NCBI RefSeq assembly: GCF_013358405.1
Contig: NZ_CP054836.1
Location: 496,001 to 560,000 of the forward strand
Origin: Oricola thermophila
GTDB taxonomy: Bacteria > Pseudomonadota > Alphaproteobacteria > Rhizobiales > Rhizobiaceae
Reading direction: 5' to 3'
Length of the DNA stretch: 64,000 bases
Each line of letters opens with the position of its first letter. The stretch's first letter is position 1. Made by a program: the position numbers and the translations under genes. The notes below the pieces were generated by a model. That model had not been told where the DNA came from, did no database searches, and was given only the letters and a program-made list of their open reading frames with translations. Shown here one piece after another: positions 32,830-42,164 of this stretch.

Positions 32830-33459
32830 ATGCTGGACTATGTCCGCGAGCCGGAGGCCATCTACGCCCGGTCGTTCGAGCTGATCGGCGAAATGCCGGA
32901 ACTGCAAGCCTTGCCGCAGGCTGTCCGGCCGGTGGCGACGCGGATCGTGCATGCCTGCGGGATTCCGGAAATACTCGGCGATCTCCGGTTCTCGGACGAC
33001 ATCGCGGCGGCGGTGCCGGCGGCGCTGGAGGCGGGTGCGGATATTTACTGTGACGTGGATACGCTTCGCCACGGCGTGATGAAGCGGCTGTTGCCGGCCG
33101 GTTGCGCGTTGCACTGCGCGATCGGGAACACGGAAACGGCGGTACATGCAAAGGCCAACCGGATGACGCGGGCGGCGGCGCAGATCGACCTGTGGGGCGA
33201 GCGGCTGGACGGCCAGATCGTCGCCATCGGCAACGCGCCGACGGCGCTGTTCCGCCTGCTGGAGTATGTCGACGCGGGCGGGGCGAAACCGGCGGCGGTC
33301 ATCGCGCTTCCCGTCGGTTTCGTGGGAGCGGCGGAATCCAAGGCCGAGCTGGCGGGCAATCCGCGCGGCATTCCCTTCATCACGCTTCTCGGGCGATGGG
33401 GCGGGGTCGGCATGACGCAGGCCGCCGTCAACGGGCTGGCCGGAGGGCTGAACACGTGA
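32830..33459 (+). CDS. cobH: Precorrin-8X methylmutase CobH
   Basis: 209 residues of the CobH/CbiC family with the catalytic His41 in IVHACG. It moves the methyl group from C-11 to C-12 to give (cobalt-)hydrogenobyrinic acid. The C-terminus carries the 'GNAPTALFRLLE' and 'GFVGAAESK' motifs of the family. Starts 3 bp after cbiX and overlaps cobL by 4 bp (GTGA). Confidence 0.95.
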   Translation: MLDYVREPEAIYARSFELIGEMPELQALPQAVRPVATRIVHACGIPEILGDLRFSDDIAAAVPAALEAGADIYCDVDTLRHGVMKRLLPAGCALHCAIGNTETAVHAKANRMTRAAAQIDLWGERLDGQIVAIGNAPTALFRLLEYVDAGGAKPAAVIALPVGFVGAAESKAELAGNPRGIPFITLLGRWGGVGMTQAAVNGLAGGLNT

Positions 33460-34658
33460 CCGAACCCTGGCTGCATATCATCGGCATCGGCGAGGACGGC
33501 ATGGCCGGGCTTTCGGCGGAAGCGCGCCGGCTGGTCGAGGAGGCCGAGGTGATCGTCGGCGGCGACCGGCATCACAACCTGGCGCCGAACGTGACGGCGG
33601 AGCGCATTGCCTGGCCGTCTCCGTTCGACGCCATGATCGGCGAGATCAGGCGCCAAAAGGGCAGGCGGGTGGTCGTGCTGGTTACGGGCGATCCGCTCTG
33701 GTACTCGGTCGGTGCGAAGATACTCAAGGGCATACCGCGCGAGGAAATCGTCTTTCACCCGCAATTGTCGGCCTTCCAGTTCGCATCCTGCCGGATGGGC
33801 TGGTCGCTCGCCGATGTCGAGACGCTGACGGTGCACGGACGCGCGGCGGAGCAGATCGTGCCCTGGTTCGCGCCCGGCGTGCGGATGCTGCTGCTGACGA
33901 AGGATGCGACTTCGCCGGCCACCGTGGCGAAACTGCTTGTCGACCGCGGCTACGGACCGTCGAAGCTGACCGTGCTGGCGGCGCTGGGCGGGCCGCAGGA
34001 GGCCCGGTTCGAGGGCGTGGCGGAAAGCTGGGACCAGGCGGTGCCGGACTTCCACGTGCTGGCGGTCGAATGCGTCGCCGGCCCGAACGCGCAGCTGCTG
34101 CCGCGCACGGGGCTGCCGGACGATGCCTTTGTCCATGACGGCAAGATCACCAAGCGCACGGCACGCGCGCTGGCGCTGGCCAAGCTGGTGCCGGTGCGCG
34201 ACGGCGTGTTGTGGGACATCGGCTGCGGCTGCGGCTCGGTCGCCATCGAGTGGATGCGGGCCGGGCGCGAGGCGCTGGCCATCGGTATCGAGCCGCAGGA
34301 AAAGCGCCGCGCGCTGGCGGAAGAAAACGCGCTCAGGCTCGGTACGCCCAAACTGAAGCTGGTGGACGGGACCGCGCCGGAGGCGCTAGGCGGTTTGCCG
34401 GAGCCGGATGCGGTGTTCATCGGCGGCGGGATTTCGCGAGTCACCATAGGGGCTTGCATCGATGCGCTGAAGCCGCACGGCAGGCTGGTCGCGCATGCCG
34501 TGACGCTGGAGAGCGAGGCGGTTTTGCTGGACATGTATGCCGAGCACGGCGGCGAGTTGCAGCGCATTTCCGTGGAGACGGCAGAACCGGTCGGTCCTTT
34601 CAAGGGGTGGAAGCCGTCGATGCCGGTGACCCAATGGGCATGGGTGAAGAAATCGTGA
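33456..34658 (+). CDS. cobL: Precorrin-6Y C5,15-methyltransferase (decarboxylating) CobL
   Basis: 400 residues: N-terminal tetrapyrrole methylase (CbiE, about 1-205; 'HIIGIGEDGM') fused to a class I methyltransferase (CbiT; 'LWDIGCGCGSVAIEW' near 250). It methylates C-5 and C-15 and removes the acetate carboxyl at C-12. GTG start overlapping the cobH stop; GGAGGG lies 12 nt upstream. Confidence 0.94.
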   Translation: MTEPWLHIIGIGEDGMAGLSAEARRLVEEAEVIVGGDRHHNLAPNVTAERIAWPSPFDAMIGEIRRQKGRRVVVLVTGDPLWYSVGAKILKGIPREEIVFHPQLSAFQFASCRMGWSLADVETLTVHGRAAEQIVPWFAPGVRMLLLTKDATSPATVAKLLVDRGYGPSKLTVLAALGGPQEARFEGVAESWDQAVPDFHVLAVECVAGPNAQLLPRTGLPDDAFVHDGKITKRTARALALAKLVPVRDGVLWDIGCGCGSVAIEWMRAGREALAIGIEPQEKRRALAEENALRLGTPKLKLVDGTAPEALGGLPEPDAVFIGGGISRVTIGACIDALKPHGRLVAHAVTLESEAVLLDMYAEHGGELQRISVETAEPVGPFKGWKPSMPVTQWAWVKKS

Positions 34659-35395
34659 CGGGAAAGCTCCACGGGCTGGGCGTCGGGCCGGGCGACCCGG
34701 AACTCCTGACGCTCAAGGCACATCGCATCCTGACATCGGCGCCGGTGATCGCCTATCCCGCGCCGGACAGCGGGGGAAGCTTCGCGCGGGCGATCGTCTC
34801 CGGATTCCTCAGGCCGGAGCAGACGGAGATCCCGATCATCGTGCCGATGCGGACGGAGCGTTTTCCGGCTGCAGAGGTGTACGACAAGGCAGCGGCCGAG
34901 ATCGCGGCTCATCTTGATGCCGGTCGCGACGTTGCCGTGCTGTGCGAGGGCGACCCCTTCTTCTACGGATCCTTCATGTACCTGTTCGAGCGGCTGGGCC
35001 GGCGGTATCCGACCGAAATCGTGCCGGGCGTTTCCTCGATCATGGCCTCGGCGGCGGCGCTGGGCCGGCCGCTGGCGGCGCGCAACGACGTGCTGACCGT
35101 TATCCCCGGCCCACTGCCGGACGGGGAAATGGAAGTGCTGATCGGAGGGGCCGGCGCGGTGGCGATCATGAAGGTCGGCCGGCATTTCGCTCGCATTAGG
35201 GCGCTGATCGAGCGGCTCGGCCTGCTGGATGCAGCGGGCTATTGCGAGCGGGTCAGCCTCGCGGAGGAGCGCGTGGTGCCGCTTGCAGCGGTACCCGGCG
35301 ATACCGCGCCCTATTTTTCCACGATCCTGATCTACAAGGGCGCGGAGGCGTGGATCCACGCGCTTCCCGCCGGAAAGACCGACAATGCCTCCTGA
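34655..35395 (+). CDS. cobI: Precorrin-2 C20-methyltransferase CobI
   Basis: 246 residues of the tetrapyrrole methylase superfamily: SAM motif 'GVGPGDPELLTL' near the start and 'CEGDPFFYGSFMYL' at about 92-105. It methylates C-20 of (cobalt-)precorrin-2. The GTG at 34655 overlaps the cobL stop by 4 bp; ATG 34640 would add five residues. Overlaps the next gene by 11 bp. Confidence 0.94.
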   Translation: MTGKLHGLGVGPGDPELLTLKAHRILTSAPVIAYPAPDSGGSFARAIVSGFLRPEQTEIPIIVPMRTERFPAAEVYDKAAAEIAAHLDAGRDVAVLCEGDPFFYGSFMYLFERLGRRYPTEIVPGVSSIMASAAALGRPLAARNDVLTVIPGPLPDGEMEVLIGGAGAVAIMKVGRHFARIRALIERLGLLDAAGYCERVSLAEERVVPLAAVPGDTAPYFSTILIYKGAEAWIHALPAGKTDNAS

Positions 35396-37220
35396 ACGCC
35401 TGTCCCCGGCAATCGTGATACTGAGCGACGCGGCGATGCCTGTTGCCGAGACGATCCGCAACACCACCGGTGGCGTGATCCATGGCGCGCGCAAGCGCGT
35501 GACGGCGCACAAGGACGTGGTGCTGTTCGACGATGCGAAAGCGCATCTGCAAGCGCTGTTTCTGGACCGCGTTCCAATCGTCGCCGTGATGGCGTCCGGC
35601 GCGGTGATCCGCATCCTGGCGCCGCTGCTGGCTGCCAAGGCCGACGAGCCGCCGGTTATCGCCGTCGCCGAGGACGGTCATTCGGTGGTACCGCTGCTCG
35701 GCGGGCATCACGGTGCAAACGGACTCGCGCAGGATATCGCCTTCGCGCTCGGTGGAATGGCGGCCGTGACGACAGCCGGCGATCTGCGTTTCGGCGTTGC
35801 GCTTGATGCGCCCCCGGAGGGCTACGTGCTGGCGAACCCCGCCAATGCGAAAGCCGTCATGGCGGAACTGCTTGCGGGTGCGCGGGCCGTCCTCGACGGC
35901 GAGGCCGCGTGGATCACGGGGAGCGGGTTGCCGCTGGCCGGCAATGGCAGTGTTGCGCTCTCGGTGACGGATGAGCGGCGCGAGCCGCACGAGATGGAGC
36001 TTGTCTATCATCCCCGGCGCCTGGCGGTCGGCATCGGCTGCGAACGGGGCTGCGATCCGGAGGAAGCCGTGGCGCTTGCGCGCAAGGCGCTGGCGGATGC
36101 CGGACTGGCGGAAGATGCGGTCGGCGTCGTCTGTTCGCTCGACCTGAAGGCGGACGAGGCGGCGGTGCACGATGTCGCGGAGCGACTGGGCGTGCCGGCG
36201 CGCTTCTTCGATGCCGCCACGCTGGAGGCCGAGACGCCGAGGCTGAAAAATCCTTCCGACACGGTGTTTGCCGAGGTCGGTTGCCACGGCGTTGCCGAAG
36301 GCGCGGCATTGGCTGCGGCGGGGCCTGACGGCGAACTGATCGTCGCAAAAAGGAAGAGTTCACGGGCGACGTGCGCCATTGCGCGGGCGCCACAGCCCTT
36401 CACGGCGGCAAAGCTGCCTGGGCGTGCCAGGGGAACTCTCCACGTGGTCGGCATCGGGCCCGGATCGGAAGGCTGGCGCTCCCCGGAGGTCAGCCGCATG
36501 GTGACGGCATCGACCGATCTTGTCGGCTACTCGCTCTATCTCGATCTGCTCGGGCCGCTGGCTGCCGGCAAGCAGCGGCACGATTTCGACCTCGGCAGGG
36601 AAGAGGACCGGGTGCGCCATGCCATGGAACTGGCGGGGCAGGGGCGCGAGGTGGCACTCGTGTGCTCGGGCGATGCCGGCATCTATGCCATGGCGACCCT
36701 GGTGTTCGAGCTGCTTGACAAGGGCGGCGTGTCCGACGCAGCGCGGCGCATCGACATAAGGGTCTCGCCGGGCATCTCGGCACTGCAGGCCGCCGCCGCA
36801 CGCGCCGGGGCGCCGCTGGGGCACGATTTCTGCACGATTTCGCTGTCCGACCTGCTGACGCCCTGGGAGGACATACAGCGGCGCGTCAGGGCGGCGGGCG
36901 AGGGCGATTTCGTCGTGGCTTTCTACAACCCGGTATCGAAGAAGCGCCGTACGCAGCTTGCCTGGGCACGCGACGAGTTGCTGAAACATAGGCCGGCCCA
37001 AACGCCGGTGATCCTTGCCACCAATCTCGGGCGCGAGGGCGAGCATCTGCGGATCGTGCCGCTGGGGGAACTCGATGTTGATGACGTGGACATGCTGACG
37101 GTCGTGGTCGTCGGCTCCTCCGACAGCCGGACTGTCGAAACCGGCGACGGCAAGAGATGGGTCTACACGCCGCGCGGCTATTCCGGGAAGACCGGCACGA
37201 AAATGGGAGACGGGCAATGA
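35385..37220 (+). CDS. cobJ: CbiG-CobJ fusion: cobalt-precorrin-5A hydrolase / precorrin-3B C17-methyltransferase
   Basis: 611 residues. Residues about 1-340 are a complete CbiG (N-terminal 'ASGAVIRILAPLL' and 'LLGGHHGANGLA' motifs, then the CobE-like C-terminal domain with 'GIGCERGCDPEE'). Residues about 350-600 are a CobJ/CbiH methyltransferase ('VVGIGPGSEGW', 'CSGDAGIYAMA', 'FYNPVSKKR'). CbiG opens the ring A lactone in the cobalt-containing route; CobJ contracts the ring and methylates C-17. Fusion of the two is known in other proteobacteria. ATG at 35385 overlaps cobI by 11 bp. Confidence 0.93.
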   Translation: MPPERLSPAIVILSDAAMPVAETIRNTTGGVIHGARKRVTAHKDVVLFDDAKAHLQALFLDRVPIVAVMASGAVIRILAPLLAAKADEPPVIAVAEDGHSVVPLLGGHHGANGLAQDIAFALGGMAAVTTAGDLRFGVALDAPPEGYVLANPANAKAVMAELLAGARAVLDGEAAWITGSGLPLAGNGSVALSVTDERREPHEMELVYHPRRLAVGIGCERGCDPEEAVALARKALADAGLAEDAVGVVCSLDLKADEAAVHDVAERLGVPARFFDAATLEAETPRLKNPSDTVFAEVGCHGVAEGAALAAAGPDGELIVAKRKSSRATCAIARAPQPFTAAKLPGRARGTLHVVGIGPGSEGWRSPEVSRMVTASTDLVGYSLYLDLLGPLAAGKQRHDFDLGREEDRVRHAMELAGQGREVALVCSGDAGIYAMATLVFELLDKGGVSDAARRIDIRVSPGISALQAAAARAGAPLGHDFCTISLSDLLTPWEDIQRRVRAAGEGDFVVAFYNPVSKKRRTQLAWARDELLKHRPAQTPVILATNLGREGEHLRIVPLGELDVDDVDMLTVVVVGSSDSRTVETGDGKRWVYTPRGYSGKTGTKMGDGQ

Positions 37221-37990
37221 CGGTCCATTTCATTGGAGCCGGGCCGGGCGCCCCGGACCTCATCACCGTGCGCGGATTGCGGCTGATCGAGCGCTGCCCC
37301 GTCTGTCTTTACGCCGGTTCGCTGGTGCCGGAGGAAATCGTCAAGGCCGCACCGGCCGATGCGAAGGTGATGGATACCGCGCCGATGCACCTCGACCAGA
37401 TCGTCGAAGAGATGAAGAAGGCGCACGAAGCCGGGCAGGACGTGGCGCGGGTGCATTCGGGCGATCCATCGATCTATGGCGCGGTGGCCGAGCAGATGCG
37501 GCGGCTCGACGCGCTGGGTATCGATTACGACGTGGTGCCGGGCGTGCCGGCCTTCGCGGGTGCCGCGGCTCGGTTGAAAACCGAACTGACCCTGCCGGAG
37601 ATCGCGCAGACGATCATCGTCACGCGGACCGGCATGAAGGCATCTTCTATGCCCGAGGGCGAGCAATTGGAGGTGCTGGGACAATCCGGCGCGACGCTGG
37701 CGATCCACCTCTCGATACGCAATCTCGATTACGTTCGCCGCGCCCTGGAGCCGTATTACGGCGCCGATTGCCCGGTGGTGATCGCCTATCGCGCGACATG
37801 GCCGGACGAGCTCTATATCCGCACGACGCTGGCAGAGATGCGCGAAAAGGTGCGCGAGGCGAAGATCACCCGGACAGCGCTGATCTTCGTCGGCAGGGTA
37901 TTCGGCGAGGTCGATTTCGGCGAGTCCGACCTCTACAACGCCGAGTTTTCCCACGTGCTGCGCAACCGGGGAAAGAAGAAGGCCGGTTAG
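37217..37990 (+). CDS. cobM: Precorrin-4 C11-methyltransferase CobM
   Basis: 257 residues, tetrapyrrole methylase with 'FIGAGPGAPDLITVRG' at the start and 'VHSGDPSIYGAV' near residue 80. It methylates C-11 of (cobalt-)precorrin-4. ATGA overlap with the CbiG-CobJ gene. Last gene of this operon, ending 13 bp before a convergent transporter gene. Confidence 0.95.
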   Translation: MTVHFIGAGPGAPDLITVRGLRLIERCPVCLYAGSLVPEEIVKAAPADAKVMDTAPMHLDQIVEEMKKAHEAGQDVARVHSGDPSIYGAVAEQMRRLDALGIDYDVVPGVPAFAGAAARLKTELTLPEIAQTIIVTRTGMKASSMPEGEQLEVLGQSGATLAIHLSIRNLDYVRRALEPYYGADCPVVIAYRATWPDELYIRTTLAEMREKVREAKITRTALIFVGRVFGEVDFGESDLYNAEFSHVLRNRGKKKAG

Positions 37991-38003
37991 GGCGGACGGC
38001 AGA

Positions 38004-38897
38004 CTAGGCCGCGAAAATCAGCCCGGAACCGGCGATCACCAGCCCCGAGCCGATCCAGGCCATCGCCGCGGGGCGTTCGCGCGTTTTCAGCCAGATGAGC
38101 GGCAGGATCCATGCGGGCGTCGTCGCCGACAGGGTGGCGACGATGCCGACCTTGCCGCCGGACAGGCCGAACAGGACCAGCGTCATTCCGATGCCCATGG
38201 CAGCGATGCCGGATATCCCGATGATGACGGCGGTTTTCATGGTGAGCTTCGCCTTCGGCTGAACCTGCCTGATGCCGGTTGCCATGAGAAGCGACAGGCA
38301 GAGCACCGAGACGCCGACACGCAGGGCCGAAGCGGTTGCCGGATCGACGCCGGTCTCCATCACCGGGCGCGCGATCAGCGATCCGACCGACTGGCACAGG
38401 GCAGCGAGGAGACCGAGGGTGATGCCGACGGCAAAGGATCCCTTCACCGATTCCCAGGTGTCGAGCTGCGAGCGGCGCTTGCCGAAGACGATGGCGAGGA
38501 CGACGCCGGCGAAGACCACGGCAATCCCGAGGATTTTCTGCGCAACGATGGTCTCGCCAAGGAACATCCAGCCAAGGATGGCCGACATCGGAGCGTTGGT
38601 GGAAAACAGGATGTTCGTGCGGCGGGGGCCTAGCCGGTTCATTGTCACGAACAGGCAAGTGTCGCCCAGAAAGATGCCGATGAAACCGGACAGAAGGAGC
38701 GGCACGACGTGTTCAGCCTGGATGCTTTGCCAGCCGCCGGAAACTGCGATGTAAAGCGCGAGCATGACGAAGACGATGCCCATGCGCACGCGGTTGAAGG
38801 CGATCGCGCCCAGTTCGGCGGACGGGCCGGCGGCGATCACCGCCGAAAAGGCCCAGGTCATTGCCGCGGCAAGTGCCGCCAGTTCGTATATGCTCAT
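38004..38897 (-). CDS. EamA/DMT-family transporter
   Basis: 297 residues with ten membrane helices in two EamA halves (first half 'LGDTCLFVTMNRLGPRRTNILFS' region). Start at 38897 follows AAGGA by 5 nt. The substrate is unknown; DMT proteins export amino acids, metabolites or nucleotide sugars. It lies 19 bp after an MFS exporter gene, within a minus-strand set headed by cbiD-cobK, so a link to corrinoid or precursor export is possible but unproven. Confidence 0.85.
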   Translation of the reverse strand: MSIYELAALAAAMTWAFSAVIAAGPSAELGAIAFNRVRMGIVFVMLALYIAVSGGWQSIQAEHVVPLLLSGFIGIFLGDTCLFVTMNRLGPRRTNILFSTNAPMSAILGWMFLGETIVAQKILGIAVVFAGVVLAIVFGKRRSQLDTWESVKGSFAVGITLGLLAALCQSVGSLIARPVMETGVDPATASALRVGVSVLCLSLLMATGIRQVQPKAKLTMKTAVIIGISGIAAMGIGMTLVLFGLSGGKVGIVATLSATTPAWILPLIWLKTRERPAAMAWIGSGLVIAGSGLIFAA

Positions 38898-38916
38898 GCG
38901 ATCCTTCCCCTGCCGA

Positions 38917-40116
38917 TCAGGCCGCCATGCCTGGACGAGGAGCCGAACGCAGGGTCGCAACCGCAAGGACCAGCGCAGTCGTGGCGCAGAATGCAATGGA
39001 AGCGACCATCGGCAGCGACGTGCCGTCGAAGAACGGGCCGGTAGCGACGATCATCAGCCCGCCGGCCAGCATCTGCAGCGTACCGCCAAGCGATGAGGCG
39101 AGCCCTGCCTTGTCGCCGTGGTCGTCGAGCGCCATCACCATCACCGGCGCCATGACTAGGCCGAAGAAGGAATTGGTGACGAAAAGCATTGCGATCAGAA
39201 GGAACAGCGCATCGAAACCGGCCAGCGTCAGTCCCAGCAGGATCAGCGCCGACACGGCGAAGCCCGTGGTGGCGACCAGTACCATGCGCGCCATCCCGAA
39301 ACGGTCTCCAAGATTAGGTGCGACCTGCGAAGCACCGAAAAAGCCGATGGCGTTGACCGCGAAAGCGAGGCTGAAACCGACAGGGCTCAGACCGTACTGG
39401 CCAGTGTAGACGAACGAGGCCGAGGACAGGAAGACGAAGAAGCTGGCCATGCCGAATCCTCCGATCAGCGTCAGCCCGACGAAGCGCGGATCGCCCAGCA
39501 GGTTCCGGATACCCGAAAGCAGGGCACGCGGACGGACCGGGACCCGGCGTTCCGGGGGCAGGGTCTCCGGGAGGCCGAATGCCGTCAGCAGGATCGAAAG
39601 CAGGGCGGCAACGGCAAGGAGCTGGAATATCAGCCGCCAGTCGCCAAGCGCGATCAGTCCCGCGCCCGACAGTGGCGCCAGCATGGGCGAGACGGATATC
39701 ACCAGCATGATCAGCGCCATCATGCGGGTCGCCTGAGTGCCGGTATAGAGATCGCGGACAATCGCGCGCGGCACCACCATGACGGTCGCGGCACCGAGCG
39801 CCTGTACCGAACGTCCGGCGACCAGCCAGCCAATCGAGGGAGCGAGTGCGCAAGCAAGCGAACCCGCCATGAATATCCCGAGTCCCACATAGATCGGCCT
39901 CTTGCGCCCGACCCAGTCGGCCATGGGGCCGTAGACGAGCTGGGCGATGCCGAAGGCGATGAAATAGGCCGTCAGCGTCGCCTGGGTCGCCGTGACCGAG
40001 GTGCCGAAATCTTCCGCGATCGCGGGAAGGGCCGGGAGGTACATGTCGATGGCGAAGGGGCCGACCCAGGCCAGCAGGCCGAGCACGATGGCCGAGCGCA
40101 GAAATCCGGGCTGCAT
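38917..40116 (-). CDS. Bcr/CflA-family MFS efflux transporter
   Basis: 399 residues with twelve membrane helices, the motif 'YGPMADWVGRKRPIYVG' after helix 2 and 'GPFAIDMYLPALP' in helix 1, typical of the drug:H+ antiporter Bcr/CflA family. Start ATG 40116 follows GGAGG by 5 nt; TTG 40128 is less likely. Precedes the DMT gene in the same operon. Confidence 0.87.
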   Translation of the reverse strand: MQPGFLRSAIVLGLLAWVGPFAIDMYLPALPAIAEDFGTSVTATQATLTAYFIAFGIAQLVYGPMADWVGRKRPIYVGLGIFMAGSLACALAPSIGWLVAGRSVQALGAATVMVVPRAIVRDLYTGTQATRMMALIMLVISVSPMLAPLSGAGLIALGDWRLIFQLLAVAALLSILLTAFGLPETLPPERRVPVRPRALLSGIRNLLGDPRFVGLTLIGGFGMASFFVFLSSASFVYTGQYGLSPVGFSLAFAVNAIGFFGASQVAPNLGDRFGMARMVLVATTGFAVSALILLGLTLAGFDALFLLIAMLFVTNSFFGLVMAPVMVMALDDHGDKAGLASSLGGTLQMLAGGLMIVATGPFFDGTSLPMVASIAFCATTALVLAVATLRSAPRPGMAA

Positions 40117-40221
40117 GAGAGCCTCCAAGGCGAATGCGGAGATGCGGAAAGCAGGGCAAGCCGAACCGGCCCCGCCGAATCTCCTACTATGTTTGAACGG
40201 GCAAAACCAGAGGCCGGGGCG

Positions 40222-40250
40222 GCTCCTGCTGACAGCCTGTTGGCAGGAGC
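40222..40250. promoter_or_regulatory. Hairpin region between cobK and the MFS gene
   Basis: GCTCCTGC (40222-40229) and GCAGGAGC (40243-40250) form a perfect 8-bp stem, with further pairing outside it (GGCCGG/CCGGCC). On the minus strand it is followed by TCTGGTTTTG, so it may be a terminator or attenuator after cobK. An alternative hairpin (CCTG/CAGG) competes inside it. Confidence 0.45.
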
Positions 40251-40318
40251 GCCGGCCGGAATTGCACCCACCGGCGCACCTGTGTCGGTCGCCGCGACGG
40301 AATGGCTCCGGTCCCGTG

Positions 40319-40993
40319 CTACCTGGAAATCATGATGACGGGGAGACCGAGGTCGCGCGCCGCCGCTATCTTGGCATAGGCGCCGCTGCCGCCGGAATTG
40401 CGGCAGACGATGTGGGTGATGCGGTATTTCCGCAAGAGCGTAGCCTCCTCGTCCGGGGTCTTGCCGGGCAGGCCAAGGACGAGTTGGTGAGCGGGCAGGG
40501 GAAACGGTTCGGTGGGCGGATCGACCACGCGGACGACGAAATGCACGTCCGCGCGGGACGCGAATGGCGCTATGTGCTGGCTGCCGAGCGCCAGCAGAAC
40601 GCGGGCGCCGGGCGGGATGGCGTCGCGCGCAGCTTCCAGCGTCGCAACCTCGGTCCACAGGTCGCCCGGCTGGCGGTGCCAGGGCGCGCGGATGCGCTCT
40701 TCCAGGGGGATGGCGGTCATTTCGGCGGCCATGCGGGCGTTGGCGGATATCTGCCGCGCGAAGGGGTGGGTGGCGTCGATCAGTCGTGTGACGCCTTGTT
40801 CGCGCAGGTAGCGGGCCAGGCCGGCGGCGCCGCCGAAGCCGCCGATGCGCAGCTCGCCGGCGACCGGTTTCGGCTCCCTCGTCCGCCCGGCAAGCGACGT
40901 TACGACACGCCAGTCCGGATGCCGGCGGACGATCTCTGCGGCCAACTCCGCCGCCTCCCTAGTGCCACCGAGTATAAGGATAGTCTCGGTCAT
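40319..40993 (-). CDS. cobK: Precorrin-6A reductase CobK
   Basis: 224 residues with the NAD(P)H-binding start 'ILILGGTREAAELA', the mid-region 'DATHPFARQISANA' and end 'VCRNSGGSGAYAKI' that define the CobK/CbiJ family. It reduces (cobalt-)precorrin-6A with NADPH. Four-base ATGA overlap with cbiD. Confidence 0.94.
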   Translation of the reverse strand: MTETILILGGTREAAELAAEIVRRHPDWRVVTSLAGRTREPKPVAGELRIGGFGGAAGLARYLREQGVTRLIDATHPFARQISANARMAAEMTAIPLEERIRAPWHRQPGDLWTEVATLEAARDAIPPGARVLLALGSQHIAPFASRADVHFVVRVVDPPTEPFPLPAHQLVLGLPGKTPDEEATLLRKYRITHIVCRNSGGSGAYAKIAAARDLGLPVIMISR

Positions 40994-42111
40994 GCGAAGT
41001 CGGTCCGCGCAAGGATCTCGCCCTGGCGGTCGGTTATGATCACTTCTACCGCGACCGGGGCGTCGCGCAGCGTCTCCTTCGCCTTGGCACGGGCCATCTC
41101 GGCGATCGGCGGGGCAAGGGCAACGCCGTTTTCGCGAGTCAGTTCAAAGACTTCCTTCGCCGTGTTCGCGGAGAGAATCCGGTCGCTCAGATTTCGATTC
41201 AAGCCGTTGGCGAGAGCCTGTTCGAGCAGGAAATGCATGTCCACCTGGCTGCGGCCGGAATGAAGGTCCAGCGCGCCTTGCGCCAGCTTCGCCATCTTGG
41301 CGAATCCGCCGGCGATGGTGAGCCGGGGCAGGGGATGGGCGCGGAGATATTTGAGCAGGCCGCCGGCAAAGTCGCCCATGTCGAGCAGAGCGAAATCCGG
41401 CAGATCGTAAAACCTCTGTGCCGCGGCTTCTGATGTCGATCCAGTGGCACCCAGGACGTGATCGATGCCCGCCGCACGGGCGACATCTATGCCGCGATGG
41501 ATGGAATGGATCCAGGACGAGCAGGAAAAGGGATGGACAATGCCGGTCGTGCCGAGAATCGATATGCCGCCGACGATACCCAGCCGGGGGTTCCAGGTCC
41601 GGCGGGCAATCTCGTCTCCGCCGGGCACGGTGATGGTGATCTCGATGTCGGCCGGAATCCCGTGCCGGGCACAGAGCGCCTCGATCTCGCCCGCCATCAT
41701 GGTACGCGGCACGGGGTTCACGGCCGGTTCGCCGGGAGGGATCGGCAGGCCGGCCCGCGTCACCATGCCGACGCCGTCGCCGGCGCGAAAGACAATGCCG
41801 GTCCCGGGGGCGCCGCGGGTGACACGGGAAATTATGGTCGCGCCATGGGTCACGTCCGGGTCATCGCCGGCATCCTTGACGATTCCGGCTTCCGCGAAGC
41901 CGTCGCCGAGAGTTTCGCGTGCCAGTGCGAAGGACGGGGTTTGGCCCTTCGGCAGGACGATGGTGACGGGATCGGGGAACTCCCCGGTCAGAAGCGCGGT
42001 CAGGGCCGCCTTCGTCGCTGCGGTCGCGCAGGCGCCGGTGGTCCAGCCGCGACGGAGCGGACCGGACGGCTTGCGGCCTTGCTGTGCGTTTTCGGCTTTG
42101 CCCGTGACCAT
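40990..42111 (-). CDS. cbiD: Cobalt-precorrin-5B C1-methyltransferase CbiD
   Basis: 373 residues of the CbiD family: 'RRGWTTGACATAATKAAL' near the start, 'FGISGTSGIVRPFS'-like region seen here as 'ILGTTGIVHPFSC', and the end 'VEVIITDRQG'. It methylates C-1 after ring A opening in the cobalt-containing route; the aerobic route uses CobF instead. Start: ATG 42111 is preferred, giving a 53-bp divergent promoter region before cobA; ATG 42165 would overlap the cobA start. A TATAAG element lies just upstream (42119-42124), so the mRNA may be leaderless. Confidence 0.93.
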   Translation of the reverse strand: MVTGKAENAQQGRKPSGPLRRGWTTGACATAATKAALTALLTGEFPDPVTIVLPKGQTPSFALARETLGDGFAEAGIVKDAGDDPDVTHGATIISRVTRGAPGTGIVFRAGDGVGMVTRAGLPIPPGEPAVNPVPRTMMAGEIEALCARHGIPADIEITITVPGGDEIARRTWNPRLGIVGGISILGTTGIVHPFSCSSWIHSIHRGIDVARAAGIDHVLGATGSTSEAAAQRFYDLPDFALLDMGDFAGGLLKYLRAHPLPRLTIAGGFAKMAKLAQGALDLHSGRSQVDMHFLLEQALANGLNRNLSDRILSANTAKEVFELTRENGVALAPPIAEMARAKAKETLRDAPVAVEVIITDRQGEILARTDFA

Positions 42112-42164
42112 GGTGATCTTATAGGTGACATGACGATTGCGAAAAAGCAGGAAAGACGACGGCA

